Source: Gammaproteobacteria bacterium HGW-Gammaproteobacteria-4 (GTDB lineage Bacteria > Pseudomonadota > Gammaproteobacteria > Xanthomonadales > Xanthomonadaceae). From it: 50,458 bases of DNA. Each line of letters opens with the position of its first letter. Position 1 is the first letter of the stretch. Location: assembly GCA_002839995.1 (NCBI GenBank), contig PGZC01000019.1, positions 1-50,458 on the forward strand, written 5' to 3'. The translations under genes and the position numbers were made by a program. Shown here in pieces: positions 45,150 to 50,458 of this stretch. The notes beneath the pieces were generated by a model. That model made no database searches. It was not told the DNA's origin and saw nothing but the letters and a program-made list of their open reading frames with translations.

Positions 45150-45724
45150 CGCGCGCAGGTCGGCTCAAACCGCGCAGCGGTGGAGCCGACATCGGTAACG
45201 CCGGACGCTTGCACCGCCGCGCGCAAGTCCCCGTCGGATCCGCGCCTGCGGCGCTTGATCCGACCTACATGAGCTGCGCAAGCGTGTCGTCCCGAGGCGT
45301 AGGTCGGCTCAAGCCGCGCAGCGGTGGAGCCGACATCGCTAACGCCGGACGCTTGCACCGCGCGCAAGTCCCCGTCGGACCCGCGCCTACGGCGCTTGAT
45401 CCGACCTACACGAGCTGCGCAAGCGTGTCGTCCCGAGTCGTAGGTCGGCTCAAGCCGCGCAGCGGTGGAGCCGACATCGGGAACGCCGGACGCTTGCACC
45501 CCGCGCAAGTCCCCGTCGGATCCGCGCCTACCGCGCTTGATCCGACCTACATGAGCTGCGCAAGCGTGTCGTCCCGAGTCGTAGGTCGGCTCAAGCCGCG
45601 CAGCGGTGGAGCCGACATCGGGAACGCCGGACGCTTGCACCCCGCGCAAGTACTGTCGCCCACAGGGTGGGCTCCTACAAATAAGCGGTTGCGCTCACCT
45701 GTAGGAGCCCACCCTGTGGGCGAA
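45150..45724. repeat. BIME-like array: four tandem ~141-bp units of REP-B, ending in inverted REP-A copies
   Basis: Units begin (AGGTCGGCTCAA) at 45157, 45301, 45442 and 45583, spaced 144, 141 and 141 bp. Each unit has a forward palindrome GTAGGTCGGCTCAAGCCGCG ... GAGCCGACAT and, except the last, an inverted partner CGGATCCGCGCCT ... TTGATCCGACCTAC. The fourth unit is cut off after GCGCAAGT and joined to a REP-A pair (45655-45678 minus, 45701-45724 plus). The ~245-codon minus-strand frame across it is a repeat translation. No gene lies in 45058-45845. Confidence 0.9.
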
Positions 45725-45845
45725 CTGTCGGAAAGATCATCGATGCGGGCATTCGCACCAAACCGGCTTTCCCTCGCTACGATCGGTCAAGTCCGACAGG
45801 CTGCTAGGCCGCGTCGCAGTCGAGCCAGCGGCTGTCGCAGTTCCG

Positions 45846-46055
45846 TCAGTGGCTGATGCCGTGCGGCTGGATATGGCCGGTGGCAATGCCGATGGCGATC
45901 AGCACGATCAGCGCGACCGACAGCACGATGCGCCGGGTCAAGGCCTTCACGGTGCGGTTGCTCTGACCCTTGTCGATCATCATGTAGTACAGGCCGGCGC
46001 CGAGGTTGTAAACAATCACCAGCAAGAAGGCAATGATGAGCAGTTTCTGTGCCAT
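45846..46055 (-). CDS. Small two-helix membrane protein (DUF2909-like) of the cox locus
   Basis: 69 residues with two hydrophobic helices (LLIIAFLLVIVYNLGAGLYY and IVLSVALIVLIAIGIATG) joined by a basic loop. It resembles the short twin-helix DUF2909 proteins often found between coxC and SURF1 on the opposite strand. Function unknown; a link to oxidase biogenesis rests on position. Start ATG 46055; divergent from SURF1. Confidence 0.8.
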   Translation of the reverse strand: MAQKLLIIAFLLVIVYNLGAGLYYMMIDKGQSNRTVKALTRRIVLSVALIVLIAIGIATGHIQPHGISH

Positions 46056-46132
46056 GGTCGCGCGCTTCGATGGTGGGGTTCCATTATCCGCCGATCGGGT
46101 GGGCGCGGCATGAATTGCGGTCGCGCAAGGTG

Positions 46133-46852
46133 ATGTCGCCGCTCCGTCGGCCACTGCTGATCGTCATTGCCGCCTCTGGGCTGGTGGCGGCGGTCGCGGC
46201 TTTGGCGATGTTGGGCTTCTGGCAACTCGATCGTGCCCGGCAAAAACAGGCCATGCTCGACGCGGTTGAACACGTGCTCCAGCAGCGCCGCCCGGTCGCG
46301 ATGACGCGGGTGCTGGATCGTGCTTCGAGCGACTTCGCCTGGGCGGAGGTGAACGGTCGTTTCGCGGCGCCATTGATCTTTCTCGACAACCAGCAACACC
46401 AGGGCCGCGCCGGCTTGCGCCTGTATGCACCGCTGGCGTTGCCCGGACAACCGACACGCCTGCTGGTCGATATGGGTTGGTTGCCTTGGCCCGCCGGACG
46501 GGTATTGCCGGCAATCCAGTTGCCGGATGCGCCGGTAACGCTGGCCGGCCTGCTGGCGCCGCCGCCCAGTGTGGGCCTGCGTGTCGGCGACGCGCCTTCG
46601 GGCAGGCAGACGCCGCTGCTGGTTACCCGCCTTGATCCGGCCGAGCTGAGCGCGCAGGGCGATGTGCGTTACGCCGCGCGCGTGTTGCGCCTCGATCCCG
46701 CATTGCCGCTGGGTTATGCGCGTGATCTCGATGTGCTGCCCAATACCCTGCCGCCCGAACGCCACCGCGGTTACGCGGCGCAGTGGTTCGCGCTGGCGGC
46801 GTCATTGTTTACTCTGGTGCTGTGGCGCCAACTGCGGAAGAAGACGTCATGA
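46133..46852 (+). CDS. SURF1-family cytochrome oxidase biogenesis protein
   Basis: 239 residues. Two membrane helices flank a periplasmic domain (N-terminal LLIVIAASGLVAAVAALAML, C-terminal AAQWFALAASLFTLVLWRQ). Family motifs: LGFWQLDRARQKQ near residue 30 and RGYAAQWFAL near the C-terminus. SURF1 proteins bind heme a and help insert it into subunit I. Start ATG 46133 (GTG 46130 possible). The stop overlaps the next start (ATGA). Confidence 0.93.
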   Translation: MSPLRRPLLIVIAASGLVAAVAALAMLGFWQLDRARQKQAMLDAVEHVLQQRRPVAMTRVLDRASSDFAWAEVNGRFAAPLIFLDNQQHQGRAGLRLYAPLALPGQPTRLLVDMGWLPWPAGRVLPAIQLPDAPVTLAGLLAPPPSVGLRVGDAPSGRQTPLLVTRLDPAELSAQGDVRYAARVLRLDPALPLGYARDLDVLPNTLPPERHRGYAAQWFALAASLFTLVLWRQLRKKTS

Positions 46853-47394
46853 CCAAACAACTGCGCGCGCGCATCGTGCTTGTCGCGATAGCGCTGATTT
46901 TTTTCGGCAGCTTCGGCGCTGCCGGTTTGCTGCGTTTCAGTGGCTGGCAGCCCAGCGGCCGCACCAATTACGGCGAGCTGCTGGCGACACCGATCGACGC
47001 TTCGCATGTGCGCCTCGAGCGTGTCGACGGCAGTGCCTATACCTGGCGCGCGCAACCGCATATCTGGCGCATCGTGGTGTTCGCGCCGGCCGATTGCGCG
47101 GCACCGTGCATCGAACTGGCCAGCGCACTGGAAAAGGTCTGGCGTACCGAGGGCCGCCATGCCGATCGCCTGCACGTGCTGTGGTTCGGCGAAATCTCCG
47201 AATCGGCACCGCGTTTTCGTAATCTCTTCGTGATGCGCGAGTCGGCCGAACTGCGCGAGCGGGTGGCGCAAGCCGGCACCCTGGATGGCCTGCCAGTTCA
47301 TCTGCTCGATCCCAACGGCTTTGTCGTGCTGCGATATCCGCCCGGCTTCGATGCGGCGGGGTTGCGTCGCGATCTGGGTCGCCTGATCAAATAA
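46849..47394 (+). CDS. Membrane-anchored thioredoxin-like protein of the cox locus
   Basis: 181 residues: one N-terminal helix (ARIVLVAIALIFFGSFGAAG) then a periplasmic domain with a weak thioredoxin/Sco-like look. A CxxxC-type motif, CAAPCIEL, sits after the first core strand (WRIVVFAPAD), where Sco proteins bind copper, and LLDPNGFVVLRYPPG resembles the end of the fold. The Sco histidine is not obvious. A copper-delivery or thiol-redox role for the oxidase is inferred. It overlaps the SURF1 stop by four bases. Confidence 0.75.
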   Translation: MTKQLRARIVLVAIALIFFGSFGAAGLLRFSGWQPSGRTNYGELLATPIDASHVRLERVDGSAYTWRAQPHIWRIVVFAPADCAAPCIELASALEKVWRTEGRHADRLHVLWFGEISESAPRFRNLFVMRESAELRERVAQAGTLDGLPVHLLDPNGFVVLRYPPGFDAAGLRRDLGRLIK

Positions 47395-47423
47395 CACGGT
47401 TCTGCATCAACGGGGAATTCACC

Positions 47424-48557
47424 ATGTTGCCATTGCATCGTCATTTTCACCGGATCGCCTGGCTCGCGGTCGCACTTGCGGCGGTGGTCATTGTGTTCGG
47501 CGCGTTTGTGCGGCTGTCGCACGCCGGCCTGAGCTGCCCCGACTGGCCGACGTGTTACGGGCAAGCGGCGTGGCCCACGCATGAACACGAGATCGCTGCG
47601 GCCAACGATCAGTTCGAGCGTCCGGTAGAGGTCAACAAGACCTGGCGCGAGCAATTCCATCGCCATATCGCCGCCAGCCTGGGCCTGCTGGTGCTCGCGT
47701 TGGCGTTGCTCACACGGCGCGCCGACAAGGGGGTCTGGTGGGTGTTGGCGGCAAGTGGCACGGTCGCCGTGTCGATCGCCCTGTACATCGACACGCATTA
47801 TTTTGCCTCGGCGATATTGGCCGCCACCGGTGAAGCCGTGTTGTTGGCGCTGGCGCTGCGCGCATCGCCCGAGCCGCTTGCGCGTCTGGCGCCGCTGACG
47901 CTGGCAGTGATCGTCTTTCAGGCCTTGCTCGGGATGTGGACGGTCACCTGGCTGCTCAAACCGGTCGTGGTAATGGCGCATCTGCTGGGCGGATTGGCCA
48001 CGTTCTCGCTGCTGCTGACCATGGCCTGGCGCAGTACGGCGGGGCGCGACATGCCGCGCGCCGATCTCGCCCGCATTCGACCCTGGCTGTGGATGGCGTT
48101 GACGGTACTGGTGCTGCAGATCGCGCTCGGCGGCTGGACATCAGCCAACTACGCGGCGCTGGCCTGCGGCGCCGATTTCCCGACCTGTCAGGGACTGTGG
48201 TGGCCGAGCCACGACTTCCAGCAGGGCTTCGTGCTATGGCGCGGCATCGGCGTGGATTACGAGGGTGGGGTGCTCGATGGTCCGGCGCGGGTGGCGATCC
48301 ACCTTGCGCATCGCCTTGGCGCGGTGGCGGCGTTGGTGCTGGTGCTGGCCAGCGCGATCCGTCTGCTGCGCAGCAGCGGCCTGGCCGCGTGGGGCTGGTT
48401 GCTGATAGTGGTGTTGCTGGCGCAGATCGGGCTTGGCATCAGCAACGTTGTGCTGGGCCTGCCGCTGTGGGTGGCGGTGGCGCACAACGCCGGTGCACTG
48501 CTCCTGCTGGCCATTCTGGTCAGCCTGCTGGCGCGGTTACGCGCAACCCAGATTTAG
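47424..48557 (+). CDS. ctaA: Heme A synthase (COX15/CtaA)
   Basis: Converts heme O to heme A for the oxidase. 377 residues, eight transmembrane helices. Conserved heme-ligand histidines: EQFHRHIAASLG, AHLLGGLATFSLL, HLAHRLGAVAALV and AVAHNAGALLLL. The N-terminal RLSHAGLSCPDWPTCYG and the CGADFPTCQG loop are typical. SD GGGGAA is eight bases before the start, 29 bp after the preceding gene. Confidence 0.97.
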   Translation: MLPLHRHFHRIAWLAVALAAVVIVFGAFVRLSHAGLSCPDWPTCYGQAAWPTHEHEIAAANDQFERPVEVNKTWREQFHRHIAASLGLLVLALALLTRRADKGVWWVLAASGTVAVSIALYIDTHYFASAILAATGEAVLLALALRASPEPLARLAPLTLAVIVFQALLGMWTVTWLLKPVVVMAHLLGGLATFSLLLTMAWRSTAGRDMPRADLARIRPWLWMALTVLVLQIALGGWTSANYAALACGADFPTCQGLWWPSHDFQQGFVLWRGIGVDYEGGVLDGPARVAIHLAHRLGAVAALVLVLASAIRLLRSSGLAAWGWLLIVVLLAQIGLGISNVVLGLPLWVAVAHNAGALLLLAILVSLLARLRATQI

Positions 48558-48563
48558 AGCCAG

Positions 48564-48633
48564 GTCGCCCACAGGGTGGGTTCCTGCAAATTCGCTTTGA
48601 GGCGCCCTTGCAGGAGCCCACCCTGTGGGCGAC
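48564..48633. repeat. Inverted pair of REP-A copies
   Basis: A minus-orientation copy (48564-48587) and a plus-orientation copy (48610-48633) with 22 bp between form a long hairpin between ctaA and ctaB. Both have GCAG instead of GTAG at the head. The pair at 45655-45724 has the same 22-bp spacing. Confidence 0.85.
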
Positions 48634-48702
48634 ATGCGTCCGTGAATAGGTTTGCCACGCCGCGCGCGGTAAACTGCGCGGCTCCCGCCTGAGCAAGACC
48701 CG

Positions 48703-49611
48703 ATGAGTGCCACTGCCCGCCAATACTGGCAACTCACCAAGCCGCGCGTGGTGGCACTGATTGTGTTCACCGCGTTCGTCGGCATGCTGCTGGCGCGCGT
48801 CGATCCCGCACCGGGGATGCCGCCGTTGCCGCCGCAACTGCCGCCGTTGACTGCGGCGTTGTTCGGCTTTATCGGCATCTGGCTGGCGGCCGCATCGGCG
48901 GCCACCATCAATCAGTTGCTGGATGCGCGCATCGACGCGAAGATGACGCGCACCTCGTGGCGGCCGATCGTGGTTGGACAGATCACGCCACGCAACGCCT
49001 TGATTTTTGCATTGCTGCTGGCGACGTTGTCGATGGCCGTGTTGCTGCTGTGGGTCAATGTGCTGACGGCGGTGCTGACGTTTGCCTCGCTGATCGGTTA
49101 TGCGGTGATTTACACCGTGTTCCTGAAACGGGCGACGCCACAGAACATCGTCATTGGCGGGTTGGCCGGTGCCGCGCCACCGGCGCTGGGCTGGGTGGCG
49201 ATCACCGGTGAGCTGCATCCGTACGCGTTGCTGCTGGTGCTGATCATCTACGTTTGGACGCCGCCGCATTTCTGGGCACTGGCGATATTCCGCCGCGCCG
49301 ACTATTCGCGCGCGCAGGTGCCGATGCTGCCAGTGACGCACGGTGTGCACTACACCCGCCTGCAGATCTTGCTGTACACCATCCTGCTGACGGTCGTTAC
49401 CGTGCTGCCATGGGCCACTCACATGAGCGGCGGTTTTTATCTCGGTGGTGTACTGGTGCTCGATGCGGTGTTCGTGTATTACGCCGTGCGCCTGATGCGC
49501 CCGCCCAGCGAAGCCTATGCGATGAAAGTGTTCAATTACTCGATCATCTACTTGATGGCCCTGTTCGCGTTTCTGCTCGCGGATCGCTGGTTGTTGCCAT
49601 TCGGTTCCTGA
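48703..49611 (+). CDS. ctaB: Protoheme IX farnesyltransferase (heme O synthase)
   Basis: UbiA-type prenyltransferase that adds a farnesyl group to heme B, giving heme O, the substrate of CtaA (also called cyoE). 302 residues, about nine helices. The first Asp-rich motif is [15 protein letters not shown], and the second conserved segment is [18 protein letters not shown]. Its position after ctaA supports the aa3-type (heme A) oxidase. Confidence 0.97.
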   Translation: MSATARQYWQLTKPRVVALIVFTAFVGMLLARVDPAPGMPPLPPQLPPLTAALFGFIGIWLAAASAATINQLLDARIDAKMTRTSWRPIVVGQITPRNALIFALLLATLSMAVLLLWVNVLTAVLTFASLIGYAVIYTVFLKRATPQNIVIGGLAGAAPPALGWVAITGELHPYALLLVLIIYVWTPPHFWALAIFRRADYSRAQVPMLPVTHGVHYTRLQILLYTILLTVVTVLPWATHMSGGFYLGGVLVLDAVFVYYAVRLMRPPSEAYAMKVFNYSIIYLMALFAFLLADRWLLPFGS

Positions 49612-49642
49612 TCGACAGGCATCGGTAACAATCGCACTCGCC

Positions 49643-50458
49643 TCAGCGCCGGCTGCTCAACAACGCGCGCAATTCGTCTTTTTCAGCCGCGCTCAGGCCG
49701 GGGTCGCGCTGCCGCAGTTGCAGCTCGCCGATACGTTGCGCAAGGGTCTGGCGGTCGAGTTGCGCCAGCGCGTCGCGGAACTCGATGACCCACGATTCGG
49801 GTGAACCGGGGATGTCGAGCAAGGCGAGCTTGTTCAGCGCCGCGGCTTCGTCGCGTCCGTCGAAGTGCTCCAGCAAGGATGCGCTGCTGATATCGGGCCG
49901 CGACTGGATCAGCGCGATCAGCTCAACCAGCAACGCGATGCCGGGCTGACGCAGCGCCGCGAACAGATACGGTGGTTGCAGGCTGGTGGCGAGGCCGGGT
50001 TGCTGCACCAGCAGGGCGATGACGCTGCGCACCAGGCTTCGGCGTGGTGCCTGCTGATTGCCGCGCCGTCGCGGTGGCGATTTGGTTGCCGTCGCTGCGG
50101 CCGGCGCCCGATCGACGCCGGTGATCTCGCGCAGGCGCGCCAGCATCAGGTCGCGGAAGGCGCCATCGGGAATCTGCGCCAGATACGGCTTGGCACGCTC
50201 GGCCAGCCGCGCCTTGCCATCGAGCGTGCCCAGGTTGACATCGTGCGACAGCTCGGCGAAGAAGAATTCCGACAGCGGTGTGGCTTTGGCGATGCGCGCT
50301 TGAAACCCAGCCGCGCCTTCGCTGCGCACGATGGTGTCCGGGTCTTCGCCGTCCGGCAGAAACAGGAACAGCGCCTGACGGCCATCCTTCATCCGCGGCA
50401 GCACCGATTCCAGCGCCCGCCAGGCGGCGCTGCGGCCGGCGCGATCACCATCAAAACA
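49643..50458 (-). CDS. dnaG: DNA primase DnaG, C-terminal part (5' end outside the window)
   Basis: 271 codons of the gene's 3' end. The window edge cuts the Toprim domain just at CFDGDRAGRSAAWRALE, the metal-binding DGD. The remaining Toprim sequence includes LPDGEDPDTIVR, and then the C-terminal helicase-binding domain follows (from ~SLVRSVIALLVQQPGLA). It makes RNA primers for replication. It is convergent with ctaB, 31 bp apart. It is not next to rpoD, which lies 30 kb away on the other strand. Confidence 0.96.
   Translation of the reverse strand, partial: CFDGDRAGRSAAWRALESVLPRMKDGRQALFLFLPDGEDPDTIVRSEGAAGFQARIAKATPLSEFFFAELSHDVNLGTLDGKARLAERAKPYLAQIPDGAFRDLMLARLREITGVDRAPAAATATKSPPRRRGNQQAPRRSLVRSVIALLVQQPGLATSLQPPYLFAALRQPGIALLVELIALIQSRPDISSASLLEHFDGRDEAAALNKLALLDIPGSPESWVIEFRDALAQLDRQTLAQRIGELQLRQRDPGLSAAEKDELRALLSSRR

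Noticed and set aside
44915-45649. 244-codon frame with a repeated peptide over the BIME array
   Set aside because: It is the translation of the 141-bp DNA repeat; no start signal.
45150-45724. CRISPR array
   Set aside because: Period of 141 bp, palindromic units and no unique spacers; no cas genes.

Overview
The window is GC-rich, densely coded bacterial chromosome and reads as a gammaproteobacterium of the order Xanthomonadales (Xanthomonas/Lysobacter/Rhodanobacter-like; genus not resolvable by eye). The clues are the protein sequences (RpoD, PurL, a PutA without its DNA-binding domain, the cox cluster), a small RNA resembling Xanthomonas sX13, and many dispersed palindromic repeats that start with GTAG.

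Layout. 0-12.3 kb (minus strand): an unusual GspE-type ATPase, a large secreted Asp-box protein, purL with an in-frame repeat insertion, dsbC and a lipoprotein M28 peptidase. 12.7-23 kb: a rhomboid protease, two tandem seven-helix diguanylate cyclases, an RlmI-type rRNA methyltransferase, dtd, rpoD, a CAU-anticodon tRNA, a variant HD-GYP protein and a GGDEF-EAL protein; four of these are c-di-GMP proteins within about 9 kb. 23-27.3 kb: an alpha/beta hydrolase, an MFS exporter, the candidate sRNA on the opposite strand, a HAD phosphatase, a membrane protein with two L7/L12-like helical repeats and a VOC protein. 27.3-33.2 kb is accessory: a long non-coding stretch with a terminator-like hairpin, a secreted orphan, a small HTH regulator, a 61-bp REP tandem array, and a 1115-residue wHTH/STAND NTPase/TPR membrane protein. 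33.3-35.8 kb is a toxin-antitoxin island: a yoeB relic, yefM-yoeB, an AbrB-type antitoxin with vapC, and DUF433-DUF5615. A related ~30-bp element lies at each junction. 35.9-40.4 kb holds putA and a PAP2-type membrane phosphatase. 40.9-49.6 kb is the aa3 cytochrome c oxidase locus (ctaC, ctaD, a small ORF, ctaG, ctaE, a DUF2909-like gene, SURF1, a thioredoxin-like protein, ctaA, ctaB), interrupted by a BIME-like array. The window ends inside dnaG.

The most notable signals are: (1) the TA island with boundary elements at 33485, 34162, 35063 and 35786; (2) an sRNA-like locus at 25007-25153 (minus) whose three loops each carry CUCCCCC, with an exact complement at the ribosome binding site of the second diguanylate cyclase; (3) an in-frame insertion in purL made of two kinds of repeat DNA; (4) at least three GTAG-headed REP families in multiple copies; (5) several proteins with altered key motifs (GspE without its four cysteines, HD-GYP with LD in place of HD, a GGDEF domain lacking its signature).
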